A DNA stretch of 64,000 nucleotides, from positions 1,488,598 through 1,552,597 of the forward strand of contig CP134874.1 of the NCBI GenBank assembly GCA_037318855.1, written 5' to 3'. The translations under genes were made by a program, and so were the position numbers. The DNA is from Candidatus Sedimenticola sp. (ex Thyasira tokunagai). Its GTDB lineage: Bacteria > Pseudomonadota > Gammaproteobacteria > Chromatiales > Chromatiaceae. How positions within the stretch are numbered: position 1 is the first letter of the stretch; every line of letters begins with the position of its first letter. Shown here in pieces: positions 54,081 to 63,556 of the stretch. The notes beneath the pieces were generated by a model. The model was not told the origin of the DNA and did not search any database. It saw nothing but the letters and a program-made list of their open reading frames with translations.

Positions 54081-55661
54081 ATGACTCACCAGGACATCCA
54101 CGCACACCGCATTCTGATACTCGATTTTGGGTCTCAGTACACACAGCTTATCGCCCGTCGGGTGCGTGAGGCTGGGGTCTACTGTGAGATCTGGCCCTAC
54201 GACAACTGCGAAAAGGCAATCGCCGAGCAGAAACCCGCCGGTATTATTCTCTCGGGTGGTCCTGAGACGGTCACGGCAGAGGACACCCCCAGGGCACCTC
54301 AGCAAGTGTTTGAGATGGGTATTCCCGTACTGGGTATCTGTTACGGAATGCAGACCATGGCATCCCAACTGGGTGGTAGGGTTGCATCCTCCGAAACTCA
54401 TGAATATGGCTATGCCCAGGTTCGCGCCCGCGGTCACTCCAAGCTGCTGCGTGATATAGAGGATCACACCACCCCCGAAGGTTACGGTCTGCTCGATGTC
54501 TGGATGAGCCATGGTGATCGCGTTGAAGAGATGCCTGAAGGTTTTCATGCCATCGCCGAGACAGACAATGCCCCTCTGGCCGGTATGGCAGACGAGGCAC
54601 GCAACTTCTACGGTATTCAGTTCCACCCTGAGGTAACCCACACTCGTCAGGGACAGCGCATCGTCGAGCGCTTTCTGTTTGAAATTTGTGGCTGTGAGGC
54701 GCTGTGGAACCCTGCCAGTATCATTGAGGATGGTATCGCTCACATGAACGAGCAGGTAGGTGACGGACAGGTACTGCTGGGACTCTCCGGCGGTGTCGAC
54801 TCCTCGGTGGTAGCGGCCATGCTGCATAAGGCGATCGGCGATCGTCTCACCTGTATTTTCGTCGATAACGGCCTGCTGCGCCTTAATGAGGGTGATCAGG
54901 TGATGTCTGCCTTTGCCCTGCATATGGGTGTGAAGGTGATTCGTGTCGATGCCGAGGAGCGCTTTATCAACGCCCTGGAAGGTGAGAGCGACCCGGAGAA
55001 GAAGCGCAAGATAATTGGAAACCTCTTTATCGATATCTTCGAAGAGGAGGCGGCCAAGCTGGAAGGTGTGGAGTTCCTTGCCCAAGGTACGATCTATCCT
55101 GATGTTATCGAGTCTGCCGGTGCTGCCTCAGGTAAGGCCCATGTGATCAAATCCCATCACAACGTGGGCGGGCTCCCCGACTATATGAAGTTGAAGCTGG
55201 TAGAACCCCTGCGTGAACTGTTCAAGGATGAGGTGCGCAAAATTGGTGTTGAGCTGGGTCTTCCCTCGGAGATGGTTTATCGCCACCCCTTCCCCGGCCC
55301 GGGTCTGGGTGTGCGCATCCTTGGCGCAGTGAAGAAAGAGTATGCCGACATCCTGCGTCAGGCCGATCATATCTTTATCGAAGAGCTGCGTAACCACGAC
55401 CTCTACGACCAGGTGAGTCAGGCATTTGCTGTCTTTCTGCCGGTGAAATCGGTTGGGGTGGTAGGAGATGCCCGCCGCTATGAATATGTGGTTTCACTGC
55501 GTGCGGTAGAGACTGTGGACTTTATGACCGCACGTTTTGCCCACCTGCCGTTTGAGTTCCTGGAGTTGGTGACTCGCCGTATCATTAATGAGGTGACCGG
55601 TATCTCACGGGTGGCCTATGATATATCGAGCAAGCCACCTGCCACTATTGAATGGGAATGA
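54081..55661 (+). CDS. guaA: GMP synthase (glutamine-hydrolysing)
   Basis: 526 residues. Class I glutamine amidotransferase with [18 protein letters not shown] (nucleophile Cys) and [18 protein letters not shown] (His-x-Glu). The ATP pyrophosphatase domain has [20 protein letters not shown] (SGGVDS), and there is a C-terminal dimerisation domain ending [10 protein letters not shown]. Makes GMP from XMP. Separated from guaB by the two hairpins above. Confidence 0.98.
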   Translation: MTHQDIHAHRILILDFGSQYTQLIARRVREAGVYCEIWPYDNCEKAIAEQKPAGIILSGGPETVTAEDTPRAPQQVFEMGIPVLGICYGMQTMASQLGGRVASSETHEYGYAQVRARGHSKLLRDIEDHTTPEGYGLLDVWMSHGDRVEEMPEGFHAIAETDNAPLAGMADEARNFYGIQFHPEVTHTRQGQRIVERFLFEICGCEALWNPASIIEDGIAHMNEQVGDGQVLLGLSGGVDSSVVAAMLHKAIGDRLTCIFVDNGLLRLNEGDQVMSAFALHMGVKVIRVDAEERFINALEGESDPEKKRKIIGNLFIDIFEEEAAKLEGVEFLAQGTIYPDVIESAGAASGKAHVIKSHHNVGGLPDYMKLKLVEPLRELFKDEVRKIGVELGLPSEMVYRHPFPGPGLGVRILGAVKKEYADILRQADHIFIEELRNHDLYDQVSQAFAVFLPVKSVGVVGDARRYEYVVSLRAVETVDFMTARFAHLPFEFLELVTRRIINEVTGISRVAYDISSKPPATIEWE

Positions 55662-56387
55662 TTCCTGCGGGGCTGAATGGGGCCTGTGGGAGCGAGCTTG
55701 TTCGCGTTGAAGTGACCGGAGGGATACTTGCGAAAGTGTGTGGTGATCTGCCGCGCGCTTTCTTCAGCGCCCGGTGCAATGGTGGCTGAAAACCGCCATT
55801 CGGTAATCGTAGACTCTAATCATGCACAAGCGATACCCCAGTCACGATGAACGTCGCACAGACCACTACTCCACCCTGCCGTCCCAATAAAAAAGAGTAA
55901 AACCCACAACGCCGCCAGCGCAAGAGAGAGCAGCGTTGGTGGCTCATTTTTTGCGGAGATCTGATCTCGGTTGTGCTATACCAGCAGATCGTAATAGTTG
56001 CGGCTGTTATCGGCAGCCGAGGAGATCTCACTTCATTAGCTCAGTTAATTTGCGTTTCAGACACAATGAGCGGATGCTGTTACGAGTACATCGTCTGTAA
56101 GCAGGCAAGCCTCTATCCCGCACAACTTTGACCGAACGGTCATTGTTGCTCGTCATACTCCTTTCTCGCGAACACCGATCCGACAGCCGCTGCTGTGTAT
56201 TCGCTTTCTGTAAGTAAGCAAAGAACATCGCATCGCTTGTTCAACTCACTGTTAATGCTAAGGACATCGAAACATCCAGTCATTACACTGAAATTGGAAA
56301 TATCATGAAACCATCTGACAGGTGCAGCAGGTTGGAGTTTTCATGATTAACTTGAAAATTACCCATTAATTGTTAGGAGTGAATAAC
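55662..56387. other. Intergenic region, 726 bp
   Basis: No gene I can support. Near 55684 is a single REP-like half-unit (GGGAGCGAGCTTGTTCGCG). CCACAACGC (55904-55912) pairs with GCGTTGGTGG (55933-55942) and is followed by six T, a possible terminator reading to the right. Short frames here lack ribosome sites and family features. Confidence 0.4.
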
Positions 56388-56507
56388 ATGAGCAGAGAAC
56401 AAAAAGGCAATAAAGAGAGCAAGAAGAAACCGGCCATGACACCGAAAGAGAAGAAGGCTGCAAAAAAATCCAAGAAGGCTTCCAAAGATGGCCTTTTTGG
56501 CGAATGA
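56388..56507 (+). CDS. Small lysine-rich protein
   Basis: 39 residues from the ATG at 56388, preceded by a good ribosome site (TTAGGAGTG) at a suitable distance. The sequence starts MSREQKGNKESKKKPAMTPK and ends KKSKKASKDGLFGE; 15 of 39 residues are Lys. The middle TPKEKKAAKKSKK is a highly basic, probably helical stretch that could bind nucleic acid. Small proteins of this appearance occur alone in many proteobacterial genomes without an assigned role. Confidence 0.6.
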   Translation: MSREQKGNKESKKKPAMTPKEKKAAKKSKKASKDGLFGE

Positions 56508-56800
56508 CGGGACGGGTTGAACTTGGCTGGTTTTGGCCAAAAGCCACAATCAGCTGAGCTGCAGATAAGTCGTCAACGGCCATGTTTTAAAGCCCTGGTT
56601 GAGTTCTGCAAATCAATGTTTAAACGACACTCTCTACTCTTGCCGTGATGACCCCCATACCTGCCAAGAGAGCGTAAGAAAGTTGCAATAGGCAGGTAAC
56701 TGGCTAATGGCGCTGAGAGCATATGTTGTGAATTTTTGGCCAACATGGAGTGTGAGGCTGGTAGCGCACCGGACACCGGGGCGAGGAGAATGTCATTGCC

Positions 56801-57178
56801 ATGAAAGGATCGGATTTTGCGGCAGGTAGACGGAGTGCGCCGGGTAACGACCCGGGCACCGAGTTACTGCGCTCAGAGTTGTTCAGCATCGAGCAACTGA
56901 ATCGTCACGGGGTAAAATTGGTCGGCCGGCATAAAACTGATCCACGCTCAGGGGCGGACAGATTGCTGCCACGTCTGGCGGACAATGAGCAGGTTCTGCT
57001 GGCGGCCTATGACGTGGTGAACGCTACGCAGTTATCGGCGGCTGCAGCCCGAACAGTCGCGACCAACCAGATCTTCATTGCCAACAACACCACCCTGGTG
57101 TTTTCAACAGACAGTGATCTCTTTAAATTTTTGAAGGGTATGACGCCCGATCAGACTACCATTGTGGGTGCCCAATAA
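56801..57178 (+). CDS. Short protein resembling the N-terminus of cyclic beta-glucan synthase
   Basis: 125 residues. Residues about 18-75 (ELLRSELFSIEQLNRHGVKL, then SGADRLLPRLADNEQVLLAA) look like the start of NdvB-type cyclic beta-1,2-glucan synthases, which are normally over 2,500 residues. The remainder (IFIANNTTLVFSTDSDLFKF) does not follow that family. It overlaps the next gene by one base. It is either a remnant fused to another sequence or a free-standing small protein of that family. Confidence 0.5.
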   Translation: MKGSDFAAGRRSAPGNDPGTELLRSELFSIEQLNRHGVKLVGRHKTDPRSGADRLLPRLADNEQVLLAAYDVVNATQLSAAAARTVATNQIFIANNTTLVFSTDSDLFKFLKGMTPDQTTIVGAQ

Positions 57179-57453
57179 TGAAATTGCACTTTCCGAACCC
57201 AAGCCGAAGTTTTGATGAGAGCCATAACCGTGTCCTGTTTTGGGGATATGACAAAACGATGGAGGTCTCTTTCTATCTTGAAACGGCCGCCCTCAAACGG
57301 CTCTGTCCTATGATGAATAATGCCGAGGCGGAGTTTTTGAAGGCCTTCGATACTTCGCGGGAGAAGATCTACGAGGTTGCGGACAAGATTTATAGGCGCG
57401 GTGGGGGTGGTAAAGGAACCTATGCTTATGTCTTGGTCGCAGAGGATTTTTGA
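57178..57453 (+). CDS. DUF1488 family protein
   Basis: 91 residues. MKLHFPNPSRSFDESHNRVL, WGYDKTMEVSFYLETAALKR, and FLKAFDTSREKIYEVADKIY fit the small DUF1488 family, whose function is unknown. Start overlaps the stop of the preceding gene (TAATG), implying coupled translation. The 258 bp after it (57454-57711) hold nothing I can support. Confidence 0.7.
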   Translation: MKLHFPNPSRSFDESHNRVLFWGYDKTMEVSFYLETAALKRLCPMMNNAEAEFLKAFDTSREKIYEVADKIYRRGGGGKGTYAYVLVAEDF

Positions 57454-57711
57454 AGGAAATCGTTGCCACCACCAACGTGCCGTGGCGTCTCAATAAAGAT
57501 TGTAGGCCACTGGCCTTTAGCCGAATGTGTCCGCACATTCACTAAACCACGCAGCTCCCGGTGCTCGCCCTGCAGGCTTTCTGTACAGCCTTATATCCCA
57601 CAAGCACTCCCCATCAAAGAGCTAGGCAAGAGCGCACTGTTCACCGTAGTGGGGGAGGTCGGTGCTGCCTTGGCGCGTTGTGTGCGGCCAGGATCATTTC
57701 GTTTTCAGAAT

Positions 57712-58734
57712 CTAATAAATCCAATCCTCATTTGCGAGGGGAGAGGTATTTAAAATTTTCTTACTTATTCGCCAATTAGGCAGAAACTGATCCATCCATT
57801 CTATAAATCGTTGGTTGTGATTACGCTCAATTAAATGAACGAGTTCATGCACTAAAATATATTCCAGGCACTCCGGTGGTTTTTTAGCCAGCTCCAGGTT
57901 CAACCAGATACGGCGCTGCTCAACATTGCAGCTACCCCATTTGGTTTTCATCTTTTTGATACCCCAGTCCTTGATTTGCCTGCCCACAACCGGCTGCCAT
58001 TTTTCGAGTAGCTCAGGAATTATTTTCTTCAACTCTTCCCGGTACCAGGCATTGAGCAACTTCTCCTTGGTCTCCAGCGCCGCCCCTGGCCTGACGCACA
58101 TCTTCAGTTTTCCGGACCTCAACAGTTTGATCTCCGGTTTGGCCCCCAACTCAATCAACTCAAGGCGGCAGCGTCTACCGAAAAAATAATGGCACTCGCC
58201 GGAGACGTATCGCCTTTCTGATTGCCGAACCTGATCCTTGAATACCTGTTGCTGCTTTTTAATCCAGCTCAATTTCGATACCACGGCCAACCTAATGTTG
58301 TCGTCCGTCGCTGCCAGCCATGGAGAGCGAAGCGAAGGCTGGTAATCCCCGGTAGCCGTGAGGCCGCACTGCTTACCCGTCGTGCGCGTAGCGCGCCAGA
58401 GGGGAAGCAAAGTAGGCATCCGAACACGGCGTCCAGTCACTGGGAACTGACTGCGAAGCGGTAACGAGCTTGCGATGTTATCGCGTAGCGTCAGTGACCA
58501 GGACGGCCGGGGCACTAATAGGCTGTCGAAGATTGAGTGCAAAAGGGGGACTTGGATGTCCCGTTTTGCATCACGAAATCGAAGACTCGCTTAGATATGC
58601 CTCGGCACCGCCACCCGCACGTGCCCATCGGGCGGATAGACGGCAAGGTGGAGGTTCTTTATCTCCTTCCGCACTACCTGCACCGCAATTCCGTTTACTG
58701 TCAGCATCTCTTTTGCTTTGGTCAACTCACTCAT
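57712..58734 (-). pseudogene. YgjP/M48-like metallopeptidase gene interrupted by a 285-bp element
   Basis: The original start is the ATG at 58734, giving MSELTKAKEMLTVNGIAVQV and ending VAVPRHI (47 codons), after which the element at 58593 introduces a stop. On the far side the frame resumes with TDDNIRLAVVSKLSWIKKQQ and runs to 57712, including the zinc motif HELVHLIERNHNQRF. Removing the 285 bases joins PRHI to TDDNIRLAVV in frame, as in intact family members. The ATG overlaps the old hsdR stop (TATGAGTGA), the usual arrangement in type I restriction operons. A product could still start inside the element. Confidence 0.8.
58309..58593. mobile_element. ORF-free 285-bp inserted element, copy 1
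   Basis: Nearly identical (about 98%) to 58851-59136 and in the same orientation. Plus-strand ends are CGCTGCCAGCC and GACTCGCTTA. It has no terminal inverted repeat, no target duplication and no coding frame of its own. Internal stems include CCAGCC/GGCTGG near one end, TGCAAAA...GGGAC/GTCCC...TTTTGCA near the other, GCGAT/ATCGC, and CAGTCA/TGACTG. It interrupts the metallopeptidase gene between a C and an A of the coding strand. Confidence 0.8.
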
Positions 58735-58850
58735 ACTCGGGTTGATTTTTGATGAGTTCGATCACCTCACCGACCTTGGCGTCATACTCGCCCAGTTCTT
58801 CCCTGACGGCATGTTCCACGTCACGCGTCTTGAAGCGGTTATCCTTCCAT
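58727..58850 (-). pseudogene. Detached C-terminal coding segment of hsdR
   Basis: Encodes the last 40 residues of the original HsdR, WKDNRFKTRDVEHAVREELG then EYDAKVGEVIELIKNQPEYE and a stop at 58727. It is out of frame with, and separated from, the main hsdR frame by the 286-bp element. Excision of the element joins HTKKAA to WKDNRFKT in frame, as in HsdR proteins. Confidence 0.8.
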
Positions 58851-59136
58851 CGCTGCCAGCCATGGAGAGCGAAGCGAGGGCTGGTAATCCCCGGTAGCCG
58901 TGAGGCCGCACTGCTTACCCGTCGTGCGCGCAGCGCGCCAGAGGGGAAGCAAAGTAGGCATCCGAACACGGCGTCCAGTCAATGGGAACTGACTGCGAAG
59001 CGGTAACGAGCTTGCGATGTTATCGCGTAGCGGTTAGTGACCAGGACGGCCGGGGTACTAATAGGCTGTCGAAGATTGAGTGCAAAAGGGGGACTTGGAT
59101 GTCCCGTTTTGCATCACGAAATCGAAGACTCGCTTA
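58851..59136. mobile_element. ORF-free 286-bp inserted element, copy 2
   Basis: Second copy of the element at 58309, one base longer and with about half a dozen differences (for example GCGGTTAGTG against GCGTCAGTG). It interrupts hsdR 40 codons before its original end. As in copy 1, insertion is between a C and an A of the coding strand, and the left plus-strand flank reads TCCAT (TCCGT in copy 1). No target duplication. Translation of its first part adds the tail KRVFDFVMQNGTSKSPFCTQ then SSTAY to HsdR. Confidence 0.8.
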
Positions 59137-62100
59137 GCTGCTTTCTTGGTGTGACGGATCGCGTAATCAATGCGCGTTACCAGCTCCTCGTTGTGATCCA
59201 GGTTGTCGTAGAGCGACTGCTTGCCACGGGTATCCATGCTGTCAGGGTAGGTCACCGTGCCTATCGGATTGGTGAGATCTTGCGCCAGCTTCTTGACCCC
59301 TTTCAGGTAGGCCTCGTAGCTGATAGCCTCCTCGCGGCGCTGCTCGATCAGCGTCCCCAACAGCTCGGACATCTTTTCATAGTATTTAGGATTGATCGGC
59401 TGCCCATCAATGATCACCTTGCGGATATTGTTCTCGATCGTCTCGGCCATCGCCTCGGGCACCTTGACGTCCTTAGTCTTACCTGGGTACTGCGCAGCCT
59501 TGGCAATGATCAATTCAACCAGCCCCAGCTCTTCGAAATCGACCACAGTCTCGCTATCTTCGGCACGGATGTAGGTATCGAGCAGGCGGCGCATCGCCGG
59601 TTCGTACTGCTTCATATTCACTTCATCCTTTGATACCAGCTTGATCTCTTGTCGCATCTTGCTGAAGTGTTCTACCTCGGCTTTGATCACCTGCGCCTCT
59701 TCGGCGCTGTAACCGGCGGCCGTTATTTCGTTAGCGATGTTGGCATAGGCGCGTACCAGGGCGGCCACGTCCTTATAGAGCGCGACCCGCTTGGCTTCAT
59801 TCAGCTTGAGGTCTTCGCTGCTGGCCACATCGCCACAAAAGTAGCGGATGTAGTCAATGAGTTCCCTCGGCTCCAGCACCGGTTCGCAGAGGCCCTTCAC
59901 CGTCTCTCGGGCCTCTTCCAGCTTTTCCCGGCTTTTATCCAGCCGGTTGCTCAGCAGGCCGTGCACATCCTCCGCATCGTAGGTATCGAATGCGCCGCTG
60001 GTGTAGTCGTTGATGGAGGTCTCCAGGCTATGGAACAGGTCCTTGTAATCGACGATGTAGCCGTACTCCTTGTCATCACCATCCAGCCGGTTGACGCGAC
60101 AGATCGCCTGAAACAGGCCGTGGTCCTGCATCTTTTTGTCGATATAGAGGTAGGTGGCCGAGGGTGCGTCGAAACCGGTCAGCAGCTTGTCGACCACGAT
60201 CAGCAGGCGCATCTGCCCCGGCTCTTTCTTGAACTGCTGCTTTACCTTTTTCTCGAACTCCTCGGCCCGGTTAATCGCCTCCTCCCTGGGCACCTCAAAG
60301 TAGTCGGCCAGCATCTGCTGGTAGATCTCGTATTGGTGCAGCTTTTCGGTATAGCCCTCGCCGGTCTCCTCGCCCTTGATGTCGGCGGGTGACGGCAGGT
60401 AGCTGGTGACGATGGCACACCTGCCCTTCAGTTCGGTCCTGGTGAACAGCTCATAGACCTTGCACGCCTGATAGATACTGGCGCAGACCAGCATGGCGTT
60501 GCCGCGACCGCTCATCAGGCGCGGCCGTTTTTTCATGTCCATCCAGATGTCGTTGACGATCATCTCCAGACGGTCTTTGCTGGAGAGCACCTTCTGCATG
60601 GTGCCCCAGCGCTGTTTCAACTGCACCTTGGCCATGTCGGTGAGTCCGGCGGTATTCACCTCGAACCACTCGTCGATCTTTTTCGGTGAGGTGATGTACT
60701 GGTCGATATCCCGCGCCTCGTACTGCAGGTCGAGCACCACCTTGTCGTTCACCGCCTCGTTGAACTTGTAGGTGTGGATGAATCGACCGAAGACCTCGAT
60801 GCTCTTCTGCTTGTCCCTCTTCAACAGTGGGGTGCCGGTAAAGCCGATAAAGAGCGCCTCGGGCAGGATCGCGGTCATCGCCTTGTGCAGCTTGCCCGAC
60901 TGGGTGCGGTGACACTCATCGACAAAGACAAACAGGTTTCCCCTGGCCCTGAAGTCACTCGGCAGCTGTTTCATCAACTCCGCGATGTAGTCATCGGTCG
61001 CCTGCTCATCGTCCTTTTCGCCACGTTTGCCGAACTTGTGGACCAGCGAGCACAACAGCCACGGCTTCGGCTCGTTGAGGGTGGCGACCAGATCGCTGCC
61101 GCTGCTGGTGCGGTAGATCGCCTCATCGACGCCCTGGTAGACCCCCTCGATCTGCTCGTCCAGCTCGGTGCGGTCGGTCACCACCAGCACGCGGGCATCC
61201 TCCACATTCTCGCGTATCCACTTCGCCAGCCAGACCATGGTCAGGCTCTTGCCCGAGCCCTGGGTGTGCCAGATGATGCCGCCCTCTTCGTCGCGAACGC
61301 GCTGTTGTGCCGCCTTGACGCCGAAGTACTGGTTATGACGACAGAGCTTCTTTATCCCCGCGTCGAAGACGATGAAGTTGTGGATGATCTCCAGCAAGCG
61401 CCTCTTGTTGCAGAGCTGGATAATCTCGAAGTCGAGCAGCTCATCGACCGACTCGATATCGTCGGCGGAGAGGTATTTCCTGCGCCGATCATCCACAGCG
61501 GGGTTATAGGCGGGGTTCTCCTCCTTCCAGTGGTAATAGTGCTTGGCGGGTGTCTCGATGGTGCCGTAACGCAGCCCCTGGGAGTCATTGCCCGCCATCA
61601 CCAACTGCATGGTGGTGAAGAAGTCGCGGATGAAGGCCTTCTTCTGGTTATCGAGATTCTGCTGTATCCCCTCGTCCACGCCGACGCTGGCGCGCTTCAG
61701 TTCGATCACCCCGAGGGCGATACCGTTGACGTAGAGCACCACATCGGGGCGCTTGGTGTTGTCGCCCCTGACCGTCACCTCCTCGGCAATGGCGAAGTCG
61801 TTATTGAGAGGGGTCGCCCAGTCGATGAGCCAGACCGTCTTGTCCTGTTTGCCCTGACCCTGGGGCACCTTCACGCCGTAGCGCAGGTCGCTGTAGATCG
61901 CCTGGTTGGCGTGGTAGAGCTTCTTGCCGTCGCCCACTGCGGCAGCGCGTTTGAACTTGCGAATGGCCTTGTTGGCCATTGTTTCGTCCACCCCTTGCCG
62001 GATCAGCCAGTCGCGCAGGTAGCTCTTTTCGATGTTCGAATTATCGGCACGCTCCTGCCAATCGCCGTAGTAGCCGTACCCCAGTTGCTTCTGGAACAGC

Positions 62101-62150
62101 GCGACCACGCGGTTTTGCGTGGTACGCTCAAGCTGGCCTACCTGGCTCAT
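59058..62150 (-). CDS. hsdR: Type I restriction endonuclease subunit R, C-terminus altered
   Basis: 1030 residues. N-terminal nuclease domain with RPDVVLYVNGIALGVIELKR (PD-ExK). The helicase motor has IIWHTQGSGKSLTMVWLAKW (Walker A), VFVDECHRTQSGKLHKAMTA (DExH), IGFTGTPLL, and QAICRVNRLDGDDKEYGYIV (motif VI). It cleaves DNA after ATP-driven translocation. The last 25 residues come from the inserted element and the original last 40 are lost. All catalytic motifs remain, so activity is possible; loss of the C-terminus may weaken assembly with HsdM/HsdS. Start overlaps the AlbA_2 gene by 4 bases. Confidence 0.9.
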   Translation of the reverse strand: MSQVGQLERTTQNRVVALFQKQLGYGYYGDWQERADNSNIEKSYLRDWLIRQGVDETMANKAIRKFKRAAAVGDGKKLYHANQAIYSDLRYGVKVPQGQGKQDKTVWLIDWATPLNNDFAIAEEVTVRGDNTKRPDVVLYVNGIALGVIELKRASVGVDEGIQQNLDNQKKAFIRDFFTTMQLVMAGNDSQGLRYGTIETPAKHYYHWKEENPAYNPAVDDRRRKYLSADDIESVDELLDFEIIQLCNKRRLLEIIHNFIVFDAGIKKLCRHNQYFGVKAAQQRVRDEEGGIIWHTQGSGKSLTMVWLAKWIRENVEDARVLVVTDRTELDEQIEGVYQGVDEAIYRTSSGSDLVATLNEPKPWLLCSLVHKFGKRGEKDDEQATDDYIAELMKQLPSDFRARGNLFVFVDECHRTQSGKLHKAMTAILPEALFIGFTGTPLLKRDKQKSIEVFGRFIHTYKFNEAVNDKVVLDLQYEARDIDQYITSPKKIDEWFEVNTAGLTDMAKVQLKQRWGTMQKVLSSKDRLEMIVNDIWMDMKKRPRLMSGRGNAMLVCASIYQACKVYELFTRTELKGRCAIVTSYLPSPADIKGEETGEGYTEKLHQYEIYQQMLADYFEVPREEAINRAEEFEKKVKQQFKKEPGQMRLLIVVDKLLTGFDAPSATYLYIDKKMQDHGLFQAICRVNRLDGDDKEYGYIVDYKDLFHSLETSINDYTSGAFDTYDAEDVHGLLSNRLDKSREKLEEARETVKGLCEPVLEPRELIDYIRYFCGDVASSEDLKLNEAKRVALYKDVAALVRAYANIANEITAAGYSAEEAQVIKAEVEHFSKMRQEIKLVSKDEVNMKQYEPAMRRLLDTYIRAEDSETVVDFEELGLVELIIAKAAQYPGKTKDVKVPEAMAETIENNIRKVIIDGQPINPKYYEKMSELLGTLIEQRREEAISYEAYLKGVKKLAQDLTNPIGTVTYPDSMDTRGKQSLYDNLDHNEELVTRIDYAIRHTKKAAKRVFDFVMQNGTSKSPFCTQSSTAY

Positions 62151-63556
62151 TCCTTATCCTCCAATACCTTCCAGTGACCGCCCTTGGCCGGGCCGATGTG
62201 TTCCAGCTTGCCCTCTTGACGTAATTTCCTTATGGCTCGCTTGACCGCGCTTTCGGATTTGCCGATCTGGCTGGCTATCGACGGAATGGAAAGAGTGCCG
62301 TCTTGCCGTAAAGCCATCATAATTCTGTCCGGCGTTTTCGGGGGCGTTTTCGGGGGCGTTTTCGGGAGCGTTTTCGGGGTAGTTATCCCCGGCGTTTCGG
62401 GTTCTGTCGTTTGCCCGGACTGCTCCACCGCGAAAGGGAAGGTAATCCACAAACCGCTATGTTCGTACTGCAACAGCGGTGCAGGGACGGCCGCCGCCGC
62501 GCAGGCGTCCATGATGCGCTCGATACCACGACCCCAGGACTCGATCATACCCGCGCGAAAGAAGGCATTGGCCACGTCGGGATTGAACGGCTGTGAGGCG
62601 TGCTTGGCCAACAACTTCGCCACATCCCAGTCGGGCGGCAAAATACCCGGATTCCAGATCATCAGCTTGTCGGCATAGACGCTGATCTGTATCGGTACGC
62701 CGCTGGCATAGTCCTTATGTACCACGGCATTGAGGAGCGCCTCGCGCAATGCCGCTTCCGGCACCGGCCAGGTCTCAATCCGCTGCAGGCCTTCGTAGGA
62801 GATCCACGCCTTGAGGTATTTGGCCTTGAGGATCTCGACGGTCCGGTTCACCTGTAGCAACAGGCTGCCGTGAACCTCATCCTGATAACGCAGATCCACA
62901 TTATTGTCGAAAAACCCAACCTTTAACCAGGCACCGACGGCGAATCGCTCCGGGTCGGCGTGGAACAGCAACAGCGCAGCGCGTTTGAGATAGCCGCCCT
63001 CGACCAGGTGCAATTTATCCAGCAACACCGCATCCGTCTCATCCAGGATCTCAGCGGAGAGACGCTGGCTCCTCTGCGCCTGCCTGCGAAACCAGGCCAG
63101 GGCGGCGGTGTCGAGATCGGCAGCGCCTACCTGTGGCACCGGCACACCATCCCAGTGACGCCCCTGCTTTTTCAACAAAAAACGATCCAGCGCCGCCCCC
63201 TTCAGCTCCTGTTTGGTGCTGCCGCTGCGGTAGTGATACTGCCCCTTGTAGCTGATCGGATAGGGGTAGGGCTCGACCACGATCTCCAGCAGTTGCCTGC
63301 CGGCCTCATGCAACAGATTCACATCGACAATAATTCCCAGCAGATCGCGCACCTTGTTGGGAAGGGTCTCCAGCAGCTGCCGCGCATCGGTAACACCTAC
63401 CGCCTCACCGGCATCGTTGCGCCCGATGACCAGCACGCCGCCGGACCCATTGGCGAAGCCGCAGATCCATTTCATGTACTCATCCCGCCACGACGCCTTC
63501 CACTCCACGTTCTGCGACTCACGCATGGCACGCTCCTTTTGCCCGATCTTGCTCAT
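62147..63556 (-). CDS. AlbA_2 (Schlafen-type) domain protein of the restriction locus
   Basis: 469 residues. AlbA_2 DNA-binding domain (about 12-130) with MRESQNVEWKASWRDEYMKW, FANGSGGVLVIGRNDAGEAV; middle region with EAALREALLNAVVHKDYASG (ATPase-like, COG2865 type). A KTPP repeat is followed by a C-terminal winged helix (SIASQIGKSESAVKRAIRKL). Such proteins are frequent between hsdS and hsdR and are taken as regulators or accessory factors. ATG overlaps the hsdS stop; an internal Met at 63526 is the alternative start. Confidence 0.8.
   Translation of the reverse strand: MSKIGQKERAMRESQNVEWKASWRDEYMKWICGFANGSGGVLVIGRNDAGEAVGVTDARQLLETLPNKVRDLLGIIVDVNLLHEAGRQLLEIVVEPYPYPISYKGQYHYRSGSTKQELKGAALDRFLLKKQGRHWDGVPVPQVGAADLDTAALAWFRRQAQRSQRLSAEILDETDAVLLDKLHLVEGGYLKRAALLLFHADPERFAVGAWLKVGFFDNNVDLRYQDEVHGSLLLQVNRTVEILKAKYLKAWISYEGLQRIETWPVPEAALREALLNAVVHKDYASGVPIQISVYADKLMIWNPGILPPDWDVAKLLAKHASQPFNPDVANAFFRAGMIESWGRGIERIMDACAAAAVPAPLLQYEHSGLWITFPFAVEQSGQTTEPETPGITTPKTLPKTPPKTPPKTPDRIMMALRQDGTLSIPSIASQIGKSESAVKRAIRKLRQEGKLEHIGPAKGGHWKVLEDKE
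62331..62376. repeat. 12-bp tandem repeat encoding KTPP units
   Basis: About four units of GGCGTTTTCGGG in a row, one with a single-base change. On the coding strand they give the segment PKTLPKTPPKTPPKTPDR, a flexible linker between the ATPase-like part and the C-terminal winged helix. Unit changes would keep the reading frame. Confidence 0.8.

Noticed and set aside
53970..55085. 371-codon minus-strand frame opposite guaA
   Set aside because: Shadow of a housekeeping gene with all catalytic motifs intact.
55816..56031. 71-codon minus-strand frame after guaA
   Set aside because: No ribosome site, and it overlaps a possible terminator stem; no recognisable domain.
58309..59136. Group II intron with reverse transcriptase, or integron attC sites
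   Set aside because: No reverse transcriptase frame, no GUGYG start, no recognisable domain V, and no paired attC-type core sites. Only a small unknown intron-like RNA remains as a hypothesis.
60774..62177. Long plus-strand frame (467 codons) opposite hsdR
   Set aside because: Antisense to conserved helicase and nuclease motifs of hsdR; no family features. It arises from the codon bias of the real gene.
62331..62376. CRISPR-like repeat cluster
   Set aside because: Units are contiguous 12-mers without spacers and encode KTPP; no CRISPR array is seen anywhere in the window.
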